Part shown: positions 1 through 10,869 of the stretch, one piece after another
How positions within the stretch are numbered: position 1 is the stretch's first letter
Layout: each line of letters opens with the position of its first letter
Source: Drosophila pseudoobscura
Taxonomy: Eukaryota > Arthropoda > Insecta > Diptera > Drosophilidae
Length of the DNA: 64,000 bases
Assembly (NCBI RefSeq): GCF_009870125.1
Contig: NC_046683.1
Span: 1,364,001 to 1,428,000, forward strand
Reading direction: 5' to 3'
Made by a program: the position numbers and the translations under genes
The notes under the pieces: generated by a model
Told to the model about the DNA's origin: nothing
Databases searched by the model: none
The model's input: only the letters and a program-made list of their open reading frames with translations

Positions 1-3000
1 AATCAGTCAATCAATCAATTCGACCCCCAGTGGATGATATACATATGTACCTTAAAGTACCTTAACGATCTTTAAAATTTTGCTTTTGTTTGCGCAGTTC
101 TTCCTCTTATTTTTTCCTCTCCACTATCTTTCCACACTCTTCTTTTCCCCTATCCGAAAAAATATCTTAAGTATAGCTCTAGTTGTAAAATATTTATGCA
201 CAACAAATAAAATAATGAACAAAAAGAAACCAATTATACCACATATCTTTTTTGAACAACAACAGCCACAACAGAACACAAAGACCTGACCCCCAATACC
301 AATAATCCCTATATACATACATAATGGTAAAAAATCTCCCAAATTTTGTATATTTGTATATATTTTATTACATTTTAATACATTTTTTTTATTGAACACA
401 TTATTTTAACACATAATATTTTCTACATTTACAGATAGCTTTTTAGGGACTTCTAAGAGTTTTATTTAGATCATTAAAGTTGAAAGAGAAATCTTTAGAT
501 GCCGTGAGGCAATCCCCCAGCGTCGACTGCCAGCAAATGTCACCTGTAGAATCACATTATCTTAGTCTCTTCTGTGGATTCCAGTGCATGCTATGAAATG
601 TCATCGTTTCATGAAGTGGCCTCATGCCTCATGATTATGCAAAAAAAACACTCATTAAAAGCCAGTGCACAGGGAGAAATCAGGATAGTATTACATATTA
701 TTGTCGTATAGTCAAAAAGACTAGTTGAAATATTCTTCGTTTTGCTTTATCACACTCAACCTTTTGAATCGAAAACGCCATAAATATTTTGGTATTTTGT
801 ATACCTTTTTGTTGCATCTTCGAAGTCACTCGAAATGCTGAACATTTTTCGCTGTGTGCATATGGGTACATACATATGTACATATGTATACCCCTGGCCT
901 GTCCGGATGATCGGTTTCAACTTTCGTTGGATCCACCGCACAAGATGTGCAAAGTCAGCAAAGAGTCAGTCAGGCGCAAAAGAGCAAACAAAACATAAAA
1001 TAAAACGAGTTCACATTAAAACAATTTGCAAAAGACTTGAGCAGACAGGGTAGACATGTTTCATAATCGTAATTGTCGTCGGTTTGGTTGGAACTACTCC
1101 ACGTAGTCCCCTCCACCGTGCTCCCCCCTCAAATGATAATTGCCAAAAGTCAAATCACGCGCCGCATAACAACACCAAAAAACGGAAAACTGACAAAAAT
1201 ACAAAAAAGTCTCAGAAATCAGGTTGACAAAAAGAGTCGTTAACGTGAGAAACATTAAAACGGTTCAACGGTTTGTCAAGTGTCTTGAAGAGACGGTGCC
1301 GGCGGCTTCGTGAGATTTTGTCTTTGAAATCGTCGCGTGGATGTCAAGAGTGCATGAAAATCCAATTTGAAAGACACAGTAAAATAATAAATAATAAAAA
1401 GAAGCCCAAACAATGCCCTTAACCAGTCTTCTCATTGTCTTGTCCGCGAGTTTAATGCCAATGCGTTCCTTCCCAGTGGGAGATTCCAGGAAAGATTACC
1501 GCATCTTTCGACTATTTTCCTTATTCCCGTCAGTGTTTTGAATGTCAAGCAGGAGAAGTACAGATCAAAGTGTAGCGACTCCATCTAAGAATCCAAAGAT
1601 ATGCAAACCTTCTTTCGAATCTATTCCAAAGCTTTCCAAAGAAAAGCTTATTCAAAGAGAAGCTTCCAACCACTCTCCAACTACTCTCGTTTGTACATTC
1701 TTGTTTCTCTTCGCTCTCCCCCGATCAGACAAATGAAAAGCCGTGCTCTTTGCTTCCCTCTCCATCTCTCTCTCTCTCGTTGCAGCTGCATCTTAACCTT
1801 GAGGAAGCTCTCACTCCCATTCCACAGAGAGCCCTTCCCATTCCAGGGGCCGCTTTCACTCTTGTTTCTTGAGTCTTTTGATTTGCACATGTCCGCCCCA
1901 GAGGCAACTTTCACAAAAAAAAAAAAACAAGATACGCAGATGACGACGCCCATCATGATGGGGGGGGGCTTGCACAATATTTAATTAAGGTTCCCAACCA
2001 GTTTGACAGCGCGCATCTGCCTGCAAAGCAGCTGCTACAGCAGTAGCAGCAGCAGCAGCAGCTTTGGCGCTCCGGGATTATGCAATCACATTGGAATGCA
2101 GTCGACAGCAGAGTTGCCAAATACCAGATCTGCCCGCAGGCTGCTGCTGCGTTCCAATCTTCCAATCCGATGATTGGGATTGGAAGCGATGAGCACTGTT
2201 ATGCAAGCTCTCTGCACCTCCCCTCCCCACCAATCCTCCACAACGATGAAAGTGTGTCATCCATCTGCCCAGCCCTAAAAGCCCCAAAAGCCCCGGCACC
2301 CACTCAAAAGATAATCATATGCGTGTGCCACACTTTGGAGATAAACTTGCGTCGTCTGTTTCCGTTATGCAAGCCTTTGTCTCGAGGCGTGTCTGTCTAT
2401 TGCTATGTCTTTCCATCATCGCCCTTCGAGCGACATTGACACTAGCGTCGAGGGCCATTGATCAAAGCTCTTGAAGAGAAACTCTCTCTCTCACTCGTTT
2501 TCTATTTCTTTTTGTGTCTCCTTCTTGGAGCTGTTTTCAATGTCAACAACATTGTCGGACAAAAAAACAACAACAGAAGGCTAAAGAAAAAAACTAGCAC
2601 AAATTACTCGCAGCGCAACTGGCATTTTGCTTGGGTATTTTTCCACATCTATTATCGAATGGTATTTATTTTGCACTCCAACGTCCTTCAATTAAAATGT
2701 CTGACTGCATTTTTTGCTATTGCTGTTGCTCCCAATAATCAAGTGCTCTCGTTTGTGGTTGACATTCGCATTCAATCAAATCGACTGGAAGAGGGGGGGC
2801 GGGCGTTATAGCACTTGACTGGCATTGGAATGGAAAATATAGCGTTTAGTACAGGGGTACTTTAAAGGTTTTCTTTTCATCTGGCTCTACTGAAACACTG
2901 AAAGGCTAAAACGTTTAAGATCTGAACAGGAATAGGAATGGAAAGTACAGCTTTGGGGGTACTTTGAAGGGGTTCTCTGAGGGCTGCTGATATGTACTTC

Positions 3001-3527
3001 CAAAGATATCTTTCTCTCTACGTCTTTCGCTTATGGATCTCCTGAAAAACTCTCTCTAAACAAAACAAAACACAACAAACACAAAGCCAAACCAAACGCC
3101 AAAGTGCCTAACAATTTATTGTACAAACAAATGTTAGTAATTGCTTAGATTTTCTTTTCTTTTTAGTTGAAACATTTACTAATACTAATGCTAAAAGTAT
3201 ACTTTGATTAAAATTAATTAATTATTTTATTGTTTTACTATTATTTATCAGCATGTAGCGCGCTTTTGAATTGTTGTTGAGCTGTGAAAACTGCACCGCC
3301 AGGAAAAATGCACAATCAAACAGAAAAAGAATTTCACAAAAAATATCACAAATATTACACAAAAAGTATCACAAAAAAGTCTGAAAAAGTAGAATACACA
3401 CGCGATAAAAAGTGAATACCCTGTAAATACCCTTTCCAATAGAAAACTAACTGGAACTCTGCTTGCTGTCATCTCCCTCTCTTTCCATGTACCGCTAATC
3501 ACCGCTAATCGCACCTCCGACCGGCAG
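1..3527. other. Non-coding, probably intron of the Cht6-like gene
   Basis: No open frame here shows sustained coding character; the short ones are AT-rich, low-complexity or start on non-ATG codons. The sequence holds poly-A/T runs, CAG-rich and GA/CT-rich tracts and small Drosophila-type microsatellites. Because the first recognised exon to the right opens on a splice acceptor rather than an ATG, this stretch is most simply the intron before it. I see no upstream chitinase catalytic exon, so the glycosyl hydrolase part, if present, lies left of the window. Confidence 0.5.
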
Positions 3528-5221
3528 CTGCGCCAGCCGACAACTGCCAACGTCTCGAGGCGCCCCGTGCTGAGTGTGCGCCGGCGCATTATCAATACGC
3601 CAACGTCGGCGGCAGCGGCAGCGGCAGCAACGACCACGCAAATTGCAGAATTAACAACGACCTCTAAATACAATCGACTGCGCAGCAGGCCAACAGTGGC
3701 AGCAGCAACCACAATTCCAGCAGCAGCAACAGCAACAGCCGCCACAATTCCGCCAGCAGCTGCTGTTGGGGCAACGTCTGCAGCAATCGCAGCCGCGGCC
3801 AGTGCCAACAGAGGCAGCAGCAATAGCAACGGTTATCTGAGTAAGCTTAAAGCCAAAAGCTCATCATCTGCAGAGACAACAGCAGCGATCGTCAGCGGCA
3901 GCAGCAGCAGCAGCAGCGCTAGCAGCAATGACATCACACAAAAGCAACACAAATTCCAGCCAGCGAGCTTTGCGCTGCGACGCCAGTTCCAGACGCGTCG
4001 ACTGACGACCTTTGCGCCCGGTGCGAGCAGCGGAGATGAGAGTGGTGAGTAGAGCAGCGATGCCAGCAGCAGCAGCAGTAGCAGCTACAGTAACAGTGGC
4101 AGCGGCAGCCTCAGCCTGAAGGTATATTAAAGAGAAGGTACGGCGGTGAGCATCGCTCCTACCTTCCATTTAATATACGGATAGGCTCTGGTGTGGCCAC
4201 CCGATAACAGAGTGGCAGAGGTGAAATGTGTACAACCAATGTCTCTCTCTCTCTCTCTCTCTTTTACTCCCACGACGATCTCACTCTCACGCTCTGTCTT
4301 GGAAATGATAGATGTTTTTTTGTATACCGCAGCCACTGAGGTGCCGCGCACCCAGAACCCCCTCTTCAAGCGCCGCCTCACCCTGATATCCACCACACCA
4401 CCCTCGGCCACGCGCACCACCATTGTGCCAGCGCTGACGGAGACCACCACGAATCTGTATGCCAACGAGGACGACGAGGATCAGGTGGCCAAATCCAGCA
4501 TCCACACGAGCCGCTTCAATCAGATACCCTTTGAGAGTGTCGCCAGCAGTGGCAGCACCACTACCAGCAGCAGCACCACTAGCACCACCGCTGCCACACC
4601 ACTGGCCCTCGGCCCGGGGATACGTGAGTCCCCAACACCTCCCCCGTACTTGAAAAGGCCTCTCCTCTCTGACGATCCAATTTCCGTTTTATTACAGGTC
4701 GCCAGCTAGTGCCACGCCCACGTCGGCCACAGTCCACCACAGTGGCCACGCCCTACTACTCAACTGGAAACCCTGGGGCCGGACACTCAGCTCCGCCCCT
4801 GTCGCGCCGCCAGCAGAGTCGTCGCCGGCCTCACAAGTACATCGAAGTGTACAGCCGACCACCCAGTAAGCCCGCCCTGGTGACGGCTACCGCCAGCAGT
4901 CGGCGAAACGACTACCCAGCGGCCCTGGACTACGAGGAGGGTGGCCAGAGGCGTCGCAGCAGCAAGTCCCAGTCCGCATTGCAATCCCAATCCCAGTCAG
5001 AGCCGAAGGTAATCGTACATGGCAGGGGCATCATCGAGTGCCGAGCCCAAGGTAATTTTCCGCATCCTCTCAACTGCCGGAAGTTCATTTCCTGCGCCCG
5101 GTTCGAGGAGACCGGTGGCATCGTCGGATGGGAATACACATGCCCCAAGGGTCTCACCTACGATAGCAACGATGGCATGTGCACCTGGTCACCCTCGGAT
5201 CACGTTGCCTGCCGGGATTAG
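3528..5221 (+). CDS. Cht6: 3' end of Cht6-like chitinase: mucin-like region plus C-terminal chitin-binding domain
   Basis: Partial gene, three exons: 3528-4044, 4333-4623 and 4698-5221 (stop at 5219). Both introns have GT/AG ends and the phases agree: the single base ending each exon completes Ala and Arg codons. The first exon follows a pyrimidine-rich acceptor ending at 3527 and has no plausible ATG, so the start lies upstream. The protein is Ala/Thr/Ser-rich and low in complexity for about 380 residues, then ends in one six-cysteine peritrophin-A (CBM14) domain, cysteines in the pattern ECR, NCRKF, SCARF, TCPKG, MCTW, ACRD. Such a domain binds chitin in cuticle or peritrophic matrix. The name rests on this architecture (Cht6 has a very long disordered tail ending in CBM14) and on position beside Yp1/Yp2. 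No catalytic domain is visible, so another peritrophin-like protein remains possible. Confidence 0.72.
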
Positions 5222-5700
5222 GTGGCAATGACTAAAAATATAGAGACACACCCGTACATGCACCACCATTTACCATTCACCATTCTCCCATCTCTAATCG
5301 AATTTCACACCACTCCCATCTCTAATCCAAGACCTACATCGGAACTTCCGGTTCCTGCACCCGTCCCAAATTGATTTCCTTTCCATTCCCATGCCACATG
5401 CCCCATGTTGTAAATGTTTTTATTCTAATTTGTGATTAGTTCTGCTGAAGATGATGAAATCGATGATGAAGAAGTCTACGACGATGATGAGGATGAAATT
5501 TTATGTTAATTATTTAAGCTTAGTGATATCTCGAGAACCTATTTTTTGCGCCCTGCCAACTCAGTGAGTAAGCAAAAAATGTTGTCCATAGCTCCATCGA
5601 TCGCCCAATTCTATGCATACCGATGTCTGCTATATTCTATATATTATAAAGGATAATATGCTTTCTGTATCAAATAAACATAAACATATCTTGTAATCCA
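5222..5700 (+). other. 3' UTR of the Cht6-like gene with polyadenylation signal
   Basis: AT-rich sequence after the stop codon, with a canonical AATAAA at 5673-5678. The GAT/GAA-rich patch near 5445-5500 (acidic if translated) has no frame linked to the gene. From the poly(A) signal to about 6050 lies a short unremarkable spacer before the convergent Yp2 gene. Confidence 0.6.
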
Positions 5701-6055
5701 ACATCAATGGTGTTTTCTCAGTTTTGGAATAGATCTAATAGACTAGACTAGGTTACCTCTACGACCTTCATATTTCAAAATGATAAAGATAATTATATAA
5801 AGGAGAGTGAGACAATAATCAAGATGTGATTCGACTTGCTTTGGTACGCGTGGGCTCATTTCTTGCAGACAGCGAAAGGGATACAGTCCCATAGACTCCG
5901 AAATGTGTTAGTTATTATCCGAAATTATATTTAGTTCCGTTTTCAAAATTGATTTCTTCCTATGTATATTTACATACGAATTGTAATCCAATATTTCAAG
6001 GCTTGATCCAAGGAATTCCATTTTAAACAGATCTCATATAATAGTGCAATGATTT

Positions 6056-6061
6056 TTTATT
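6056..6061 (-). terminator. Yp2 polyadenylation signal
   Basis: AATAAA on the minus strand, about 130 bp past the Yp2 stop codon. It is the first good signal downstream of the gene. Confidence 0.6.
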
Positions 6062-6192
6062 GTGAATTAAAAAAACGAAGCGTAATCTTAAGATTCGATG
6101 AGGAAGGAAATTGCATGCTCTGATGGATGGTGTGGGGGTTCATTCGCATGAGGGTTGTGCGATCCGGATTGGATGTATTGGAAGTAGATGGT

Positions 6193-7597
6193 CTATTGGC
6201 GGAGTCCCTGGCGCTGACCCTGGGCGGATGGCCTCCAGGCCTCATGGACGGCGTGGTAGCCGGTCTGGGTCTGGGCGGGAGTGCTGCGGCCGAAGGGGCT
6301 CTTGGAGTTCACCTGGAGCATGTAGTCGCCCTGGACATCGTAATCGGTGGCGATGCCCATGTAGGTGCGCTTGCCATAGCCGTTATTCTGCTTGTACTCC
6401 TTGTACGAGCAGGCGGCGACGGCGGGGAAGTTGCGCTCGTTTCCAGGGCGGACGGACTCGGCGAAGTAGCGGGTGGCGCGCATGGAGGCCTCAACAACGT
6501 TGTCGGCGCCGGGAACTCCAGTCGATGGTCCGTTGGGGTAGAAGTCGACATTGGCCAGGCGCTCAGGGGTTCCCATGCCGTAGGCGGAGGTGTGGATGGC
6601 GTCGACAAAGTCGGCATCGCCGCGGGCCAGGCCGCTCAGCTTCTCCTCGGGCTTGCCGTAGATCTTGGAGGGATCCAGGCCGGTGATGCGGCGCAGCTTG
6701 TGTCCGGTCTGGCGGGTGAACTGGCGTCCGGCAACTCCAGCAACATGGGCGGCGGGTCCCTGTCCAATCAGATGGATAATCTCCTGGGGCACGTTCACGG
6801 CGTTGGTCAGCTCCACGAGGCAGTTGCCGATCTGCTGGCCGAGGCGCTCCACATTGAGAGTGGCGTACTGCTCAAAGTCTTCGATGGCATCGCCGAGATT
6901 GATCACGATCAGGTCTCCGGTCTTGGTGTCATCCTGCTCCTGGTTCTGCTTGCGGCCCTGCTGCTGCTGCTCCTCGCTGCTGGACTTCTGCTGCTCCTCG
7001 CTGGTCGACTGCTGGCTGGGATAGGGCTGGAGGTTGTACCGCTGCTGGTAGGCCCTCACCAGCTTGCTGGTGGCCTTGCGCACCTGCGACGAGCTCTGGG
7101 GCAGGCCCTGGATGAAGATGGTCACCTCATCGTCGCCAAAGTTGGGCTGACGCTTCACCGTCTGGACCAGGTTGTTCAGGTTGAACTCGACCTTCTGGCC
7201 GCGCTCGCCCACAATGAAGCCCTTGATCTGGCTGGGCGTAGGGGTGTACTCGGGCTTGAACACGTTATTGAACTGGGACAGATGATCTACAGAAAACAGG
7301 GATAATGTATTATGTTACATTGGGAAAGAGTTGAACAGTACTAGAGTAAGGGGACTACTTACAGAGCTTGTCCAAGAGAGTGGCACCCTCCTCGAGGCTC
7401 ATCTCCTGCAGCTGGCGCAGATTCACCTGCTTCAGGGAGGGCAGCTCCTCAATCTCACGAGGATTCACCCAGTTGCTGGGCTGATCGATGTTGCTCAGAG
7501 AGTTGGAGCGGTGGCGGCTCGAGGATCCCGTGTTGGAGTTGGCCATCGATGCTGCCACCAGGCAGGCCATCAGGCAGAGAGTGCGCAGAGGATTCAT
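6193..7597 (-). CDS. Yp2: Yolk protein 2 (vitellogenin-like lipase homologue)
   Basis: Two exons on the minus strand: 7597-7363 (ATG at 7597) and 7286-6193, with a 76 bp intron splitting a Tyr codon. It encodes 442 residues, the length I recall for D. melanogaster Yp2. Residues 1 to about 19 form a signal peptide. A Ser/Glu/Gln-rich stretch in the middle suits the known phosphorylated and sulphated region. The C-terminal half is a lipase-like alpha/beta hydrolase fold in which the nucleophile elbow reads HLIGQGPAAH, with Gly where an active lipase has Ser, so it is a storage and lipid-binding protein, not an enzyme. In Drosophila it is made by female fat body and ovarian follicle cells and taken up by oocytes. 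It is divergent from Yp1 across a shared 1.7 kb control region. Identification is by close match along the whole length. Confidence 0.97.
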
Positions 7598-7682
7598 CGT
7601 AATCGGTGATCGGTGATCGGTAGAGACTCGGACTGGATGATGTGCCAAGCTGTACTGCATAATTCTGACACGGTTTCTGTGC

Positions 7683-7690
7683 CTTTTATA
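7683..7690 (-). promoter_or_regulatory. Yp2 TATA box
   Basis: TATAAAAG on the minus strand, about 90 bp upstream of the Yp2 ATG. This places the start site near 7655-7660 and gives a leader of about 60 bases, which is normal for yolk protein genes. Confidence 0.75.
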
Positions 7691-9146
7691 GCTCCGTCTA
7701 AAAAGAAGCAGCTTACCGATCCCGCACGTGCCATAGATCGACAGAACGGAAGCAACGATCGATCGATCGATTGGCTGATCAGCAGAAATTCTAGAACCGA
7801 ATTGCACTTTTCTTTTTTTCGAGTATTTCTCGTTTCATTTCGTACATATTTTCCGCTTTATCAGTTTGTGCCGATTGTGGCGTCAGCAGTCAGCAGTCGA
7901 TTCTTGATGATGATGCGGCTTCTGTCTCTCTACCACATTTTCTCTACTGGAAATTGGGCAACTTCATGGGAAACTTACGTAACAGCCAGATCCGAGGCAG
8001 CGATCGATATCGATCGGGTTTCATTTCGGAAAAGTGCATGAGATAATCTCATGATCGATCGATCGGGTTGAAAGACCTCTCAGATTGATAGATTCTAATA
8101 TATTTTATTCGAACGATATTATAGACAGATTTTATACTTTTGGGACATAATTTCAAGACCTGTTTTATAGTTTTTTTTCACACAAACTATTGATGGACTT
8201 TGTGGTTCCCAAATGAATTCTTATAGGGCATAAAAACACACCTCCTGAATTCTTTCAGCATTTCAGTGCTTCCTATGAAGATCTCCCATGAAACTCTTCT
8301 AAAATAGTTACCCTAAGATACCAAATGACCGAAGCCATTAGGAAACGAAGTTCTCCATTTGATATGAAGTTCTGGCCCATATCATCGTTTGCCTGTCAGC
8401 AAAAATCTTGAAAGCGCGGAAATTGACACACATTTCCATTTAGAGACTTTGGAATTAAAGGGTGTACGATACTAGGAGGAAGGCAGTTCAAAGTTGGAAC
8501 AGTTTTACTTAGCTTAACCTTGAGCATCTCTCTTGTAAGAGAAAGAGAGAGAGAGGGACTTTTCTCTCATTTTAACCTTTGAAGTCCATCTATCTATTCC
8601 ATTTCTATCTGCCATAGAAACGCAAGCCCCTTAGTGATTCGATTGGATGGGTCATCAGTGAACCTGCATTTTATTTGCTCTTTGAAATTCGAAGTTCGAA
8701 TGGAGATGGAAATTCAAAGGCAGAGGGAGAATTACTCCACTAAAAGAGATATACATATGTATGTAAATGCATATGGATTATACTCCCAAATAATGGACTT
8801 GAAAGTGGAAAATATAAATGCCCTTAGATTCATAATCAGTTGAGGGTTTTACAATGTAATTACAAATTAATATTTGGATTATCATTATCATCATCATCTG
8901 CTATAGCGACTGCATTATACATATGTACATATAATCGTACTCGCACTCGAACTAATCATCAGTTTGTTCCCATGAGTGACAATCCCTTACGCTGCAGAAA
9001 CCCCAATCGGAGGAGAGCTCAACTGCACTGCACTGCACTGCACTCCCAAAATGCCTGACGAGGCAGAAAAGGCTGCAAAGTGGAAAATTGCAATATGAAT
9101 ATATGGAAAATATCAATTGGATTGATAAGCAAAACAGATCGATCGC
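7691..9146. promoter_or_regulatory. Shared Yp2/Yp1 control region
   Basis: About 1.45 kb between the two divergent TATA boxes with no coding potential. In D. melanogaster this interval holds the fat-body and ovarian enhancers, and sex specificity comes from Doublesex (DSX) binding to a core close to ACAATGT. Two matches to that core are visible: ACAATGT at 8851-8857 on the plus strand, and ACAAAGT on the minus strand at 8197-8203. Their outer bases do not both fit the full consensus. CATC/ATCG-rich tracts (8030-8065) and a GA tract near 8546 are also present. Enhancer positions are inferred from orthology. Confidence 0.6.
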
Positions 9147-9154
9147 TATATAAA
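9147..9154 (+). promoter_or_regulatory. Yp1 TATA box
   Basis: TATATAAA about 128 bp upstream of the Yp1 ATG. A start near 9177-9180 gives a leader of about 95 bases. Confidence 0.75.
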
Positions 9155-9274
9155 CAGATGACCGGCCAACGGTAAGACAGTTCCACTCATCGACTTGCAG
9201 CTTAAGTGTTGAAGTCGTAGTCGAAGTCGAAAAGCCGCCCTATACCCCGGACCACCCCCCCAAAGGACACCATC

Positions 9275-10718
9275 ATGAATCCCATGAGAGTGCTCAGCAT
9301 GCTGGCCCTCCTGGCCGTCGCCGTTATGGCCAAGCCAGGCAGCAGCCATATGGACAACTCCGTCAGCCAGGCCCTCAAGCCATCCCAGTGGCTCTCAGCC
9401 TCTGCGCTGGAGGCCATTCCCGCCGCCGATGAGCTGACCGTGGAGCGTCTGGAGAACATGTCCCTGGAGAAGGGAGCCGAGCTCCTGCAGCAGATCTGTG
9501 AGTATTAAAGCACACACCCCACATTTCACCCGTGCCAGACATACTTATAGAAAATGTCTTTCTCTCAGACCATCTCTCGCAGATCAACCACAATGTGGAG
9601 CCGAACTTTGTGCCCAGCGGCATCCAGGTGTACGTGCCCAAGCGCAACGGCGAGAAGATCGTGGCGCCCCTGAACGAGATGATCCAGCGTCTGAAGCAGA
9701 AGGAGAACTTTGGCGACGATGAGGTGACCATCATCGTTACTGGCCTGCCCTCCACCACGGAGACGGTGAAGAAGGCCAACCGCAAGCTGGTCCAGGCCTA
9801 CATGCAACGCTACAACCTGCAGCAGCAGCGCCAGCACGGTAACGGACGCGACTACGACGACAGCAACGAGAAGAAGGGACAGCGCACTTCCAGCGAGGAG
9901 AACTCCAGCGAGGAGTCCAAGAATGCCAAGACCCAGAGCGGCGACATCATTGTACGTTCCCCCTAGGGATCTCTAGATGTCCAATCCACTAATCTCTTCA
10001 ATCTCACTCATCCCTCTAGGTGATTGACTTGGGTGCCACTCTGACCAACTACAAGCGCTATGCCATGCTCGACATTGAGAAGACCGGCGCCAAGATCGGC
10101 AAGTGGATCGTCCAGATGGTCAGCGAATTGGACATGCCCTTCGACACCATCCATCTGATCGGCCAGGGTGTGGGAGCCCACGTTGCTGGTGCCAGTGCCC
10201 AGGAATTCACCCGCCTCACCGGACACAAGCTGCGCCGCGTCACCGGTCTGGACCCCTCCAAGATTGTGGCCAAGACCCGCCACACCCTCACCGGCCTGGC
10301 CCGCGGCGATGCCGAGTTCGTCGATGCCATCCACACCTCGGTCTACGGCATGGGCACACCCGTGCGCAGCGCCGATGCCGACTTCTATCCCAATGGACCC
10401 GCCGCCGGAGTGCCCGGAGCCGAGAACGTCATCGAGGCCACCATGCGTGCCACCCGCTACTTCGCCGAGTCCGTCCGCCCAGGAAATGAGCGCAGCTTCC
10501 CCGCTGTCCCTGCCAACTCCCTGCAGCAGTACAAGCAGAACGATGGATTCGGCAAGCGCGCCTACATGGGCATCGATGCTGCCCACGACATCGAGGGCGA
10601 CTACATCCTCCAGGTGAATGCCAAGAGCCCCTTCGGCCGCAATGCCCCTGCCCAGAAGCAGAGCAGCTACCATGGCGTCCACCAGGCGTGGAAGAACGAC
10701 AACAAGGACTACGACTAG
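9275..10718 (+). CDS. Yp1: Yolk protein 1
   Basis: Three exons: 9275-9497, 9569-9951 and 10020-10718, encoding 434 residues (D. melanogaster Yp1 is about 439). Signal peptide over the first 19 or so residues, then a conserved N-terminal segment, a Gln/Arg/Ser/Glu-rich linker, and a lipase-like fold with HLIGQGVGAH where the catalytic Ser is Gly. Intron 1 (71 bp) splits a Tyr codon at exactly the place used by Yp2. Intron 2 (68 bp, 9952-10019, GTACGT...CTCTAG) falls between Ile and Val of the GDIIVIDLG segment; without it the frame ends in a stop after a few codons. Yp2 here is uninterrupted at that place. Role as for Yp2: oocyte yolk protein secreted by fat body and follicle cells. Confidence 0.97.
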
Positions 10719-10858
10719 ACAGTGCCCCCCACCACCCAATGAATGGACAGCACAACTGATGGATTTCCCATTTAGCATTCTCTAGACTCTAAGCTAAACC
10801 CATAAATTGGCATTTTCTCTACCCATTTAACGAGCCACTCGCAAAAATTCAAATCGCA

Positions 10859-10864
10859 AATAAA
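10859..10864 (+). terminator. Yp1 polyadenylation signal
   Basis: AATAAA about 140 bp past the Yp1 stop codon. Confidence 0.7.
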
Positions 10865-10869
10865 CGCTA

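Noticed and set aside
3248-3829. 193-codon Ala/Val-rich minus-strand frame
   Set aside because: Antisense shadow of the GCA/GCC-rich plus-strand exon of the chitin-binding protein.
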